A DNA stretch of 64,000 nucleotides, taken from assembly GCF_003403095.1 (NCBI RefSeq), contig NZ_CP031555.1, positions 4,466,001 to 4,530,000 of the forward strand. Direction: 5' to 3'. How positions within the stretch are numbered: the first letter of the stretch is position 1; each line of letters starts with the position of its first letter. This DNA comes from Thalassospira indica. GTDB taxonomy: Bacteria > Pseudomonadota > Alphaproteobacteria > Rhodospirillales > Thalassospiraceae. Made by a program: the position numbers and the translations under genes. The notes under the pieces were generated by a model. That model worked only from the letters and a program-made list of their open reading frames with translations, searched no databases and had not been told where the DNA came from. Positions 17,122 through 26,321 of this stretch are shown here, one piece after another.

Positions 17122-18156
17122 CTATGTGAAACGGCTGACGTCCTCAGGGGCAATCTGCACCCGGATCTGCGCCCGAAGCGCCTCCAGGCCGAAGCTGACG
17201 AGATCGTCGTTGAAATCTCCCAGCATGGGCGAGAGCGTGATGGCCTCGATCCCGGCCTCGATGGCCCGGTCCACCAGGCTGTCCCGCGCGGCGTCACCTG
17301 CCGGATCCTTGTCGCGGACGATATAGAGCCTGCGCAGATGCGGCGGGAACAGGATAGCAGCGAGATGTCCGGCCGAGAGTGCGGAGACCGTCGGCATGAT
17401 CGGCAATGCCTGCCGCAGCGAGAGGATGGTTTCGATCCCCTCGCCTGCCGCCATGACATCCTCCGCCTCGCCAAACCGGACGGCGTTTCCGAGCAGGTCT
17501 CCCATTGCCTTTCTCGGCGGATCAAGAGGCGCCTTGCCAGAGCCGTCACGTTGGAGCCAGGTGCGATGCGCGCCGGTGATCTTGCCATCGAGGTCGGTCA
17601 CCGCGGCAATCATGGCGGGCCATGCCTCTGTCGGCGCATCGCCCTCGGGTCGCCAGTAGCAGGTCGGATGGAACCGCAGGTTCGCGGTTCCGCGTAAATC
17701 CGTAATGCCGCGTCCGCGTAAATACGTCTCCGCGAGGCTGCCGATCAAAGGCTGCGTTATGCGCCAAAGGCGACGGGCCGCCTCGGACGATCCCGATGGT
17801 GCTGGCGGTGTTTGAGCCCTGCGGGACTGAGGCTCCAGTTCAAAATGCGGCAGGCTGAGGAAGCGGCGCGCTTCTTCAGCAATATCGGCGAAATCGATGA
17901 GGCCAAGGGTTTCGCCGATAACGTCGAGCAGATCGCCATGCTCGCCGCTCTGAGCATCGGTCCATTTGCCGGCAGCCCCTTTACCAGCCTCCGGCCCGGT
18001 CAGACGGACGAACATTGAACGGCCGGGAGTGTTCCGTACATCCCCAACCTGCCAGTAATTGCCCTGTTTGCGCCCATTCGAGAGATAGTGGCGGCACACC
18101 GCCTCGGCCTGGCGACCGAGACGCTGCGCCAGTTCGGAAGCGTTGAGACGCGCCAT
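17122..18156 (-). CDS. Toprim-domain primase-like protein (DUF7146)
   Basis: About 344 residues. The N-terminus has a possible nucleic-acid-binding region (CRHYLSNGRKQGNYW). The C-terminal half contains the Toprim core: the glutamate in VMAAGEGIETILSLRQ and the DxD-like IVRDKDPAGDAA. Such proteins are thought to prime replication of the transferred single strand. I choose ATG 18156, whose codon shares a base with the upstream stop (TGATG), over the GTG one codon earlier. It forms an operon with the large helicase gene. Confidence 0.85.
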   Translation of the reverse strand: MARLNASELAQRLGRQAEAVCRHYLSNGRKQGNYWQVGDVRNTPGRSMFVRLTGPEAGKGAAGKWTDAQSGEHGDLLDVIGETLGLIDFADIAEEARRFLSLPHFELEPQSRRAQTPPAPSGSSEAARRLWRITQPLIGSLAETYLRGRGITDLRGTANLRFHPTCYWRPEGDAPTEAWPAMIAAVTDLDGKITGAHRTWLQRDGSGKAPLDPPRKAMGDLLGNAVRFGEAEDVMAAGEGIETILSLRQALPIMPTVSALSAGHLAAILFPPHLRRLYIVRDKDPAGDAARDSLVDRAIEAGIEAITLSPMLGDFNDDLVSFGLEALRAQIRVQIAPEDVSRFT

Positions 18157-21100
18157 CACGCAGCCACCCGCTCGGAGATGCGCTCGACGGGGAAGCGGTC
18201 GAGCAGTTTGCCGATGATCTCCGGCCCCAATGCGCCCACCGGCACGAAGAATCGTAGCTTCCAGGAGATGATCTCGCTGAAGAGACCATAGGTTCGCAGC
18301 CGATCGCGCATGGTATCGGTGAAGCCGGTGAGCTCGATCCGGTTGGCGCCCATGACCCGGACGCGTCGCAGTTGCAGCCCCTCGGTGAGATCAAGGATCG
18401 TGCGGCCTTCGATCAACGCGGCATAAGCGGCATCCGGCGTCAGGCTGCTGGTGACGCCACTGGTCGAAGCATTGGTAGCCCATGCCGGCGAGACCCGGCG
18501 ACCGATGATGCGTTCGCCCTCGTCGGTCTGGAGCCGATAGACCCGGGAGGAGTCCTGCGGCAGGCGCTTCCAGATCGGCAGCAGAAGCCCAGTCACCATA
18601 TGCAGGATGCTGTCGGTGAACTCCGGCACCTCTGCCAGTTCCGCGTTCCAGGCCGTGGCGAAGGAAGCCTGGTCCGCCTCGCCCCAATGGGTCTCATCCA
18701 TTGTCCGCATGGGGATGCTCACCGCTTCCATCGGCCGGATCAACCGCACACGGCGCTCGATCTCGCCATCATCCAGCATGACGCTGGTGGTGGGGATCTG
18801 CACGGCGGCGCGACCGGATCGCTCGTTGATGAGCAATCTTGCGCGGGGATCATCCAGTTCCGCCAGGGCTGCATTGAGCGTGACCGGCTGATTGCGCTTG
18901 CGCTCGGTGAGCGTCAGGAGCCGCGTTTCCGCGCCGGTGCCCGGATGGGTGTGGATCACCTGCCGGTCGGTGACGATGAAGCTTTCCGCCTTCAGCGTTT
19001 CCAGTCCCATGTCATAGGTGCCGGATGCAATCGCCCCGTCGATCCGCGCCTGCAGGAGCTGTTCGAAGGCCGAGAACAGGATGCCCTGCAATTCGATGGT
19101 CAGCGCCAGCAGGCGATTGAGGAAGGTGGTGATCGGCGGTAGTTCGTCCTTCACACCATTGCTGTCCATCAGCTTCAGGCCGGTGGCGGATTCAAACCGT
19201 TCCAGCGAGCATCCCTCGACCTTACCGCGCACAATCAGCAGATAGAGCTGGCGCAACGCATCGCGGGCATAGGCGGATTCCAGATTGTCCTCGGGCCGGA
19301 ACAGCCCCTGACCGCCGGTCTGGCGCTGGCCGCGGGTGATCGCGCCCAGCGTGTCGAGGCGGCGGGCGATGGTAGAGAGAAAGCGCTTCTCGGCCTTGAC
19401 GTCCGTGGCGATGGGTCTGAACAGCGGCGGCTGAGCCTGATTGGTGCGGTTGGTGCGGCCCAGCCCCTGAATGGCGGCATCTGCCTTCCAGCCCGGCTCC
19501 AGGAGGTAATGCACGCGCAGCCGCTGGTTTTTCGCCGAGAGTTCGGCGTGATAGCTGCGCCCCGTGCCACCCGCATCCGAGAACACGAGGATGCGCTTCT
19601 GGTCATCCATGAAGGCCGAGGTCTCGGCAAGATTGGCAGAAGGTGCACGGTTCTCGACCGCCAAACGCGCCGATGCCCCGTCGCCCTTGCGCACGATCCG
19701 GCGCGAGCGGCCCGTGACCTCCGCCACCATATCCGTGCCGAAGCGCTGGACAATCTGATCGAGCGCCCCCGGCACGGCGGGAAGCGAACCCAGCTGCTCC
19801 AGCATCTCGTCGCGCCGCGCTACGGCTTCGCGGCTTTCGACCGGCTGACCATCGCGGAAGACGGGGCGTGACGAGAGGTTCCCCTCGCCATCGGTAAACG
19901 GCTCATAGAGCTGTACCGGGAAGGAATGCTGCAAATACGAGCCAACATATTCCCTCGGGGTGACATCGACGGAAATATCGCTCCATTCCTCGGTCGGGAT
20001 CTCGGAAAGCCGCCGTTCCATCAGGGCTTCGCCGGTCGAGACGATCTGGATGACGGCGGCATGGCCCGCTTCCAGATCGGCCTCGATGGACCGGATCAGG
20101 GTCGGGGTTTTCATGGAAGTCAGCAGATGGCCGAAGAAGCGCTGTTTGGTGCTCTCAAAGGCCGAACGGGCGGCGGATTTGGCCTGCCGGTTCAGCGTTC
20201 CCTCGCTGCCGGTGATGTTGGCGGCTTCCATTGCCGCGTCCAGATTGTTGTGAATGACGGCGAAAGCCCCGGCGTAGGCATCATAGATGCGGCGCTGTTC
20301 ATCCGTGAGCTGATGCTCGATCAGTTCATATTCAACGCCATCATAGGAGAGCGAGCGGGCGGTATAGAGGCCGAGGGATCGCAGATCGCGGGCCAGCACT
20401 TCCATGGCCGCAACGCCACCGGCTTCGATCGCCTCAACGAACTCGGCGCGGGTCTGGAACGGAAAATCCTCACCGCCCCAGAGGCCAAGGCGCTGCGCAT
20501 AGGCGAGATTGTGAACTGTGGTGGCGCCGGTCGCCGAGACATAAACCACGCGGGCGTCGGGCAGCGCGTGCTGAAGCCGCAGGCCCGCACTTCCTTGCTG
20601 CGAGGCGGCGACATCACCGCGTTCTCCTTTTCCGCCACCGGCATTCTGCATGGAATGGCTCTCGTCGAATATGATGGCTCCATCGAAATCGGACCCCAAC
20701 CATTCGACGATCTGCTTGACGCGCGAAACCTTCTCGCCCCGGTCGTCGGAGCGTAGCGTGGCATAGGTGGTAAAAAGGATGCCTTCCGACAACGTGATTG
20801 GCTTGCCTTGCGGGAAGCGTGACAGAGGCGTGACAAGCAGCCGTTCCATGCCGAGCGCCGACCAGTCGCGCTGCGCGTCCTCGATCAGCTTATCGGATTT
20901 GGAGATCCAGATCGCCTTGCGCCGACCGCGCAGCCAGTTGTCGAGAATGATGGCGGCGGACTGGCGTCCCTTGCCAGCGCCGGTTCCATCACCGAGCATG
21001 AAGCCCCGGCGAAAGCGGATTGATCCCGCAGCATCCTCGGGCGCAGCGCTCACATTGTCGAAATGCTCGTCCACGGTCCATGCGCCGGCGAGATGATCGG

Positions 21101-22478
21101 CATGGGCTTCACCGGCATAGATCACCGTTTCAAGCTGGGCGTTCGACAGACGCGCGCAGATGTCAGCGGGCAGCATGGGCCGGTAGGAGGGCTTCGGCGG
21201 TGCGACCGAGGCCATGGCGGCGGATTGCACCAGTTTGGTCGGATGCGGCTGCGCGCCAGCAATGCGCAGCGATTGCAGCGCATATTCCTCATAGATCGCG
21301 TCGGACAGGCGAGCGCCTTCGGGTGGCGTCCAGTCCACGGTCTCATAGGCGAGTTCGACGCCCTCGGGATCTTTGGCGGGAGCAGCGACAGGCCGAGCAG
21401 CAGTCGCGCGGGCCAGATAGCCCCGCACGGTTTTCGGCGCGGCGGTCGAAGCGGGAAAGACGATCTTCGGTAGTGATACCGGCAGGCGCTGCGGGACCAG
21501 CGCCTCGATCCATCCGATCAGCGTGGCTACATCGGGGGCGATTCCCGGTGAGGTCGGAAAACTCGCCGGATATTCGGCGGGTAATTTGTCGATCACGGTC
21601 AGCCGCGTGTCGATCGTGGTGCCGTGCTTTGCATAGACCGCGCCATCGACGGCGGCGCTGAACACCACGCGACCACGGGCCTGCAAGCGGATGAACGCGT
21701 CCCGCCATGCCGGAGCTTCGGGGCCAAAGCCAGCGCCGGTGATCGTCACCAGCCGACCGCCCGGAGCAAGACGGGCCAGCGCCGAGGCGACATGGCGAAG
21801 CGCAGCATCCGCCATCCGTCCCTCGACATTGGCCATTACCGAGAATGGCGGGTTCATCAGCACCACCGACGGCACGGCCTCCGGTGCCAGATGATTGTCG
21901 ATCTGGGCGGCGTCGCATCGGGTGACGGGACAGGCCGGAAAGAGGGACGAGAGAAGATCGGCGCGGATCTCGGCGAGTTCATTGAGGATCAGCGAACCGC
22001 CGGCAGTCTGTGCCAGGATCGCCATCAGGCCGGTGCCAGCCGAGGGCTCCATCACCCTATCATCAGGCGTGATGGCGGCAGCCGTCAGAGCGGCAAGGCC
22101 GAGCGGGATCGGCGTCGAAAACTGCTGGAAGCTCTGGCTTTCCTCGGAACGCCGGGTCTGCGTGGGCAACAGCGCCGCGATCTTTGCCAACACGGAAATC
22201 CGTGCAGCCGGAGACGCGGCTTTACGGAAAAGCGCCTTTCCGTATTTGCGTAAGAAAAGGACGGTAGCGACCTCACCGGCCTCATAGGCGAGCTTCCAGT
22301 CCCAGGCGCCGGTAGCGTCCGACGCGCTGAAAGCCGTTTCCATCGCACCGCGCAATGTCACGGCATCGACGCGCTGACCGCGTTCGAGATGGGGGAGCAG
22401 ATGATTGGCCGCAGCCAGGATCGCTGGCGCAGCCGCCAGCGGCGTGACCGGATCGGCCACGGGGAAAACCATGTTCAT
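18156..22478 (-). CDS. Methyltransferase/helicase fusion of strawberry-notch type
   Basis: About 1440 residues. The N-terminal third has a class I SAM-dependent methyltransferase: MEPSAGTGLMAI (motif I) and VLMNPPFSVM (NPPF, N6-adenine-type). The middle has an SF2 helicase: GDGTGAGKGRQSA (Walker A-like) and IIFDESHSM (DESH box). The C-terminal third has LGRTNRTNQAQPP (motif VI) and a helicase_C_4-like tail. It is a regular large gene of these ICEs, thought to act in anti-restriction or DNA processing on entry. I take the start at 22478, which follows ctgaggttcccgac. Confidence 0.9.
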   Translation of the reverse strand: MNMVFPVADPVTPLAAAPAILAAANHLLPHLERGQRVDAVTLRGAMETAFSASDATGAWDWKLAYEAGEVATVLFLRKYGKALFRKAASPAARISVLAKIAALLPTQTRRSEESQSFQQFSTPIPLGLAALTAAAITPDDRVMEPSAGTGLMAILAQTAGGSLILNELAEIRADLLSSLFPACPVTRCDAAQIDNHLAPEAVPSVVLMNPPFSVMANVEGRMADAALRHVASALARLAPGGRLVTITGAGFGPEAPAWRDAFIRLQARGRVVFSAAVDGAVYAKHGTTIDTRLTVIDKLPAEYPASFPTSPGIAPDVATLIGWIEALVPQRLPVSLPKIVFPASTAAPKTVRGYLARATAARPVAAPAKDPEGVELAYETVDWTPPEGARLSDAIYEEYALQSLRIAGAQPHPTKLVQSAAMASVAPPKPSYRPMLPADICARLSNAQLETVIYAGEAHADHLAGAWTVDEHFDNVSAAPEDAAGSIRFRRGFMLGDGTGAGKGRQSAAIILDNWLRGRRKAIWISKSDKLIEDAQRDWSALGMERLLVTPLSRFPQGKPITLSEGILFTTYATLRSDDRGEKVSRVKQIVEWLGSDFDGAIIFDESHSMQNAGGGKGERGDVAASQQGSAGLRLQHALPDARVVYVSATGATTVHNLAYAQRLGLWGGEDFPFQTRAEFVEAIEAGGVAAMEVLARDLRSLGLYTARSLSYDGVEYELIEHQLTDEQRRIYDAYAGAFAVIHNNLDAAMEAANITGSEGTLNRQAKSAARSAFESTKQRFFGHLLTSMKTPTLIRSIEADLEAGHAAVIQIVSTGEALMERRLSEIPTEEWSDISVDVTPREYVGSYLQHSFPVQLYEPFTDGEGNLSSRPVFRDGQPVESREAVARRDEMLEQLGSLPAVPGALDQIVQRFGTDMVAEVTGRSRRIVRKGDGASARLAVENRAPSANLAETSAFMDDQKRILVFSDAGGTGRSYHAELSAKNQRLRVHYLLEPGWKADAAIQGLGRTNRTNQAQPPLFRPIATDVKAEKRFLSTIARRLDTLGAITRGQRQTGGQGLFRPEDNLESAYARDALRQLYLLIVRGKVEGCSLERFESATGLKLMDSNGVKDELPPITTFLNRLLALTIELQGILFSAFEQLLQARIDGAIASGTYDMGLETLKAESFIVTDRQVIHTHPGTGAETRLLTLTERKRNQPVTLNAALAELDDPRARLLINERSGRAAVQIPTTSVMLDDGEIERRVRLIRPMEAVSIPMRTMDETHWGEADQASFATAWNAELAEVPEFTDSILHMVTGLLLPIWKRLPQDSSRVYRLQTDEGERIIGRRVSPAWATNASTSGVTSSLTPDAAYAALIEGRTILDLTEGLQLRRVRVMGANRIELTGFTDTMRDRLRTYGLFSEIISWKLRFFVPVGALGPEIIGKLLDRFPVERISERVAA

Positions 22479-22586
22479 GTCGGGAACCTCAGGAGAGTGG
22501 GAAGGACAAGCCCGGACGGCGCTCTCTCTCTCGACCGCCCTGACCTGACCACTTCCGGCCCACCTCTCACTCTCAAAGCGCAGCAT

Positions 22587-22620
22587 AAAAAAAGCGCCCC
22601 GACCGGACGGCGGGGCGCTT
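22587..22620 (-). terminator. Rho-independent terminator of the 22639-23283 gene
   Basis: Read on the minus strand, a 10-bp GC-rich stem (arms 22611-22620 and 22592-22601, perfect) with a 9-base loop runs directly into a seven-T tract (22587-22593). It closes the upstream transcript and separates it from the methyltransferase/helicase gene, which must have its own promoter. Confidence 0.85.
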
Positions 22621-22638
22621 GGCAGTGTCTTCCCGGGA

Positions 22639-23283
22639 TCATCCGAAGCGGCGACCGGCTTCGGTAAAGGTGTATTCATTGGCAGCGATGGTTTCATCGA
22701 CCACTCCGTCCGAGGACAGATAATCATATTCGCGCTCAAGCTGGCGGTAGAGCCAGCGGGCCAGATCGCGCAGCGCCTCGATGATCGTCTCCTCGGTATC
22801 GGCGGTCATGTCCTGCCCGGTCGGGCTGTCGCGCTCGGCCGAGATCGACATGCAGTATTCGTGGTAATAATGGCCGCGATGACTGACTTCGGCGCGAAGC
22901 TGGTAGAAATTGCGCCGCTGGACCGTCTGCAGGGCATCGGCGATGCGATGCAATTCGGTGTCCTGTGGTGCGTGCTCCCGAATAAGGCGCGGAGCATCCT
23001 TCGGGTAGGAATACCAGGATTCAAAGCACGCGCCGTCCCCCTGCGAGGAAAAGCCCCGGAACCAGATGCAGGGGTCTTGCCGTGTGCCGCCGCCCATCAA
23101 CCGGACGGTTCGGGTCTTGAGGTTCAGCCCGAGGATTTCCGCAATACGCTGGAAATCCTCGTAGACGGTATCGTACCAGTCATAATCTAAGCCGCCCTCG
23201 CGATACCAGGCGCGAGCCTTCTCCCTCGCCGCATCGGACAGTTCGTCGAACCGATAGACGGTGGTTTCGATGATGTCAGGCAT
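22639..23283 (-). CDS. Conserved ICE protein, antitoxin-like annotation only
   Basis: About 214 residues beginning MPDIIETTVYRFDELSD. It is rich in aromatic residues (WYREGGLDYDWYDTVYEDF, CIWFRGFSSQGDG, RGHYYHEYCMSIS) with few hydrophobic stretches and no known catalytic motif. Homologues are carried by many plasmids and ICEs and are sometimes called antitoxin of a stability system, a label I would not rely on. The start at 23283 overlaps the end of the interrupted gene upstream by 8 bp. A strong terminator follows. Confidence 0.78.
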   Translation of the reverse strand: MPDIIETTVYRFDELSDAAREKARAWYREGGLDYDWYDTVYEDFQRIAEILGLNLKTRTVRLMGGGTRQDPCIWFRGFSSQGDGACFESWYSYPKDAPRLIREHAPQDTELHRIADALQTVQRRNFYQLRAEVSHRGHYYHEYCMSISAERDSPTGQDMTADTEETIIEALRDLARWLYRQLEREYDYLSSDGVVDETIAANEYTFTEAGRRFG

Positions 23284-23692
23284 AGGGGTCGCCTCCGTCC
23301 AGCACAGTGGACAGCCAGCCATCGGTATAGATCCAGTCCACCGTTTCGCCGGTAGCAAGATCAAGGACATGCGCGCCGCCGCCGAAGCCGTCGATTCTCG
23401 GCCGAGAGCAACTGTTTGCGTATTGAAGGCCCTATAGACCCGTCAGACCAAACTCGGTGGCGCAGCGTTTGACGAACTGGATGACATGCTCGGGATCGCC
23501 GGTGACGTCATCACCCATCCAGAGCTGAGTGCCACCATGTTCTGGCTGGATGGAGAGCACGAAGCCGTCCGATGGCGGATCTTCGGCGGCAGTGTCATCC
23601 GCCAGTGCGTTGTAGAGATCGAGTGCGCGGGCAGCGTTTTCGGGGGTGCCCACGTCAAGCAGGCAAGAAAAGTGCGTGAAATAGTCGGCCAT
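23276..23692 (-). pseudogene. Small ICE protein interrupted by an amber stop
   Basis: From ATG 23692 the frame reads MADYFTHFSCLLDVGTPENA to EFGLTGL and meets TAG at 23434-23432. The same frame continues without another stop through GLQYANSCSRPRIDGFGGGA and LATGETVDWIYTDGWL to a TGA at 23276-23278. I recall family members of about 135 residues that continue through this point, usually with tryptophan here, so one TGG-to-TAG change explains the break. The upstream 86 residues may still be made. The distal part has no start codon of its own. Confidence 0.72.
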
Positions 23693-23757
23693 GATGGTCT
23701 CCTGAGAAGACATCGCCCGATGCACGACCGGGCCGAATGGGTAAAAAATGATGAAGC

Positions 23758-24306
23758 TCATGCGACCTGTGGCAGGCGGAGCAAATCAGCCGCGGCGTCG
23801 CGCCAGAAGGGATCGACCAGTCGGGCCTCCAGCGCAGCGGCGCGGTAACGCAGCCGTCGCGCCTCGGCGGGATCTGATGCCCGGAATGCCATACCGCGCA
23901 GGCGGCTGGCCTCGGTCACGATCCTGCGTGCCTCGGCATCGGATGCGACCGGCTGTTGCCAGAGGATAATGCCGGCGCGGATTTCACCGGCGAGGACCAG
24001 GCGCTGATCGCGGTCCTGAATGAGCATGACGCGCGGCTGGAAATACGGAAAGCTGTCCGGCCCCGTGCAAATATCACCGCACGACAGGCGCAAGGCCCCG
24101 GCCTGAATGGCCTCTTCCGGTGATGGGCGTTCCCCAAGCGAGATCACGCGGTCAAAGCTATTCGCCGCGTCACTGGCGTCATAGCTGGCCACACCGAGGC
24201 ACGAAATGCGCAGCGGCAGCTTTTGCGACCGATAAAGCGCGGGCAGAACATCGGCCGCCAGAATATGACCGATGGAGCGGAAGGTTTCGGAACGGGCAAA
24301 CGTCAT
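23758..24306 (-). CDS. Conserved ICE backbone protein, unknown function
   Basis: About 182 residues from MTFARSETFRSIGHILA. The middle contains ISCLGVASYDASDAANSFDR and FQPRVMLIQDRDQRLVLAGE. The C-terminus is alanine/arginine-rich and helical. No enzyme motif is seen. It nearly abuts the amber-interrupted gene downstream, so the two probably share a transcript. Its 5' leader carries one of three related hairpins (24321-24362) right before a GGAG ribosome binding site, so its translation may be controlled with that of parB and ardC. Confidence 0.72.
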   Translation of the reverse strand: MTFARSETFRSIGHILAADVLPALYRSQKLPLRISCLGVASYDASDAANSFDRVISLGERPSPEEAIQAGALRLSCGDICTGPDSFPYFQPRVMLIQDRDQRLVLAGEIRAGIILWQQPVASDAEARRIVTEASRLRGMAFRASDPAEARRLRYRAAALEARLVDPFWRDAAADLLRLPQVA

Positions 24307-24320
24307 CGGGATCACTCCAT

Positions 24321-24362
24321 GACGGGCGCCGGTGAGCCTCTCTCTCCGGCCTTCAACCCGTC
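24321..24362 (-). promoter_or_regulatory. Leader hairpin, copy 1
   Basis: Outer arms gacggg (24321-24326) and cccgtc (24357-24362) pair; inner arms cgccgg (24327-24332) and ccggc (24346-24350) can pair over a ctctctct-containing loop. The ribosome binding site ggagtgat follows the hairpin at once, 15 bases before the ATG at 24306. The layout recurs before parB and ardC. Confidence 0.65.
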
Positions 24363-24506
24363 ACGGCCGAACGGCCCACACTCTTCCTCTCTGACCGGGC
24401 TTGTTCCCGGTTCCGCCGCCGACGATGGGGGACCATCGTGAGGCGCCGACGGCCCGAAGCGCGGGTCTCCGCGCTCGGGCCGTCGGGGATGAGGCGCTTT
24501 CGCGCC

Positions 24507-24671
24507 TTACTCCCACGGGTCCAGCTCCAGCTTCACCATGTCGTCGTCGCCGTCGAACTCGGCGGCGGGGCAAGCGGCGTGGGTGCCGTCTCCGGCCTGG
24601 AACACGACGATCACGACCATCAGAGTGGTGGCGAGGCTGGCGGCGAAGGCGGTGGCATCTGCATAGGACAT
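24507..24671 (-). CDS. Small single-helix membrane protein
   Basis: 54 residues from MSYADATAFAASL. A hydrophobic segment (about residues 7-25, LATTLMVVIVVF) is followed by a short acidic tail ending DDDMVKLELDPWE. Its family is unknown to me. It lies alone between two backbone blocks. A plus-strand sequence near 25014-25050 encodes a very similar peptide (DDGDMVKLELEPP), as though part of the gene had been copied and inverted. Confidence 0.6.
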   Translation of the reverse strand: MSYADATAFAASLATTLMVVIVVFQAGDGTHAACPAAEFDGDDDMVKLELDPWE

Positions 24672-25313
24672 GGGTTCCGGCTCCTGTCTTTGGAGGCGAG
24701 GGACCATCCCCCGCGCGACAGGTGCCCGAAGTGTCTGACCGGATCTGCAATCACCCGAGGGCGTTCGGACTTTTTCCGAATCCCCGAGGGCGGCACGCGA
24801 AGCGTCAAGCCGACCCCTTCGGGGTTGAATGTCAAAGAGACGGATCGGACCAAGGTTTGCGAATGGAAGCGGGGTTGGTTTTTCGCATCTGACAGGTGCC
24901 GGATATCCCTTGCAGATGCTTCGCCCGGCCAACCCTTGCCGCCGCATCAACAGAGGAACCGCGTTACAAGCCCGAGACGGAACCGAACCCATGGCACGCG
25001 CCTTCATGGGATGACGGGGACATGGTGAAGTTGGAACTGGAGCCGCCGCGTGACCCTCCGCCCCCTGTACACGGTATGACGGTCATGCGACCTGACCGTT
25101 TGATGGACGGAGGTGCGACAGTGGTTCTGAAGGCCAGGTCACAGCGCTCGAATGATGTAAATACAGGGCGATCCGCCGGGCAAAGCCCCGCAACGCGCAC
25201 CTGTGGGCACAACAAATATGCCCATGTGCGACTTGTTTCGATCACGCCGATCTTTCCAAAACCGCGAGAGTCAATTAGGATTCGACGAAAAGACAGACGA
25301 CTGGGGCGACGCG
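24672..25313. other. Intergenic region upstream of ietA
   Basis: 640 bp with no convincing gene. It holds the leader of the small membrane protein, a plus-strand remnant resembling that protein's C-terminus (about 25014-25050), and, near 25140-25310, the probable promoter of the ietAS operon. The ORFs covering it have no family resemblance. Confidence 0.45.
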
Positions 25314-26321
25314 GTGTCAAATGCGAAACAGATACTGGCGATGCTCAGAAGCCAGGCGGAAGGCGATGAAGAACAGTTCTTCTCCATCGCGCTTCAGGTT
25401 GCGGCTGGCGAGGCGCGCCAAGGACACCGTGCGACCGCAGAGGATATCCGTGCGGCAGTGGATGCCGCACGTTCACAGCGCGGCACGCGGGCGTCTGTCC
25501 CGATCGCCTTTTCTCGACCCCGTGGAGACCTCGACAGCCTTCTCGATCTGCGGGACCCGCAGATCCATCTTGCCGATGTGGTGCTGAATGCAGACGTGAA
25601 AGGTCATCTCGAAGCGGTTGTGCTTCAGCAACAGCGTCGGGATTGGCTCCGGGAACATGGGAAGACACCGAGCCGCCGCCTCCTCTTTGCCGGACCTCCG
25701 GGATCGGGGAAGACGATGACCGCCGAGGCGCTCGCGGGCGAACTCCATCTTCCTCTGTTCGTGATCCGCCTAGAAACCCTGATTACGCGCTTTATGGGGG
25801 AAACGGCCGCCAAACTGCGTCTGGTTTTCGACGAAGCGCAGAAGCGCAGAGGTGTTTATCTCTTTGATGAATTCGATGCCGTGGGCAGCGACAGGTTGGC
25901 GACGAATGATGTCGCGGAAATGCGGCGGGTACTGAACAGCTTCCTGCAGTTCATGGAAGAGCCTTCTGCGACCGACAGTGTTCTGGTGGCTGCCACGAAC
26001 CACCCCTCTCTTCTCGACCGCGCGTTACTACGGCGCTTCGATGAAGTTCTGCAGTTCGAGATGCCATCAGCAGATGAAGTGCGCGCCATTATCAAGGCCC
26101 ATCTGTCGCCGATGAAATATCCCAAGATCAATTGGAAAACCATTGTTGCCGCGGCCACCTGCCTCAGTCAGGCGGAGATTGTCCATGCAGCAGAAGAGAC
26201 CGTGAAAGCGGCAATCCTTTCAGAACGAAATCAGATTTCCACCGCCGATCTGACGCGCGAACTTCGCAAACGCCAGGCCATGAGAACGGTGTTCTCTGAA
26301 GAACAGGGACACATTGGCTGA
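25314..26321 (+). CDS. ietA: IetA-like AAA+ ATPase
   Basis: About 335 residues. An N-terminal helical region (AKQILAMLRSQAEGDEEQFF) precedes an AAA+ module: Walker A GPPGSGKT (about 127-134), Walker B YLFDEFDAVGS (about 183-193), sensor AATNHP and arginine finger region ALLRRFDE. With the subtilase gene it matches IetA of the IetAS pair, first described as a stability system of the Agrobacterium Ti plasmid and later reported to defend against phage. I choose GTG 25314, where family-like sequence begins, over a longer in-frame ATG at 25203. Confidence 0.88.
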   Translation: MSNAKQILAMLRSQAEGDEEQFFSIALQVAAGEARQGHRATAEDIRAAVDAARSQRGTRASVPIAFSRPRGDLDSLLDLRDPQIHLADVVLNADVKGHLEAVVLQQQRRDWLREHGKTPSRRLLFAGPPGSGKTMTAEALAGELHLPLFVIRLETLITRFMGETAAKLRLVFDEAQKRRGVYLFDEFDAVGSDRLATNDVAEMRRVLNSFLQFMEEPSATDSVLVAATNHPSLLDRALLRRFDEVLQFEMPSADEVRAIIKAHLSPMKYPKINWKTIVAAATCLSQAEIVHAAEETVKAAILSERNQISTADLTRELRKRQAMRTVFSEEQGHIG

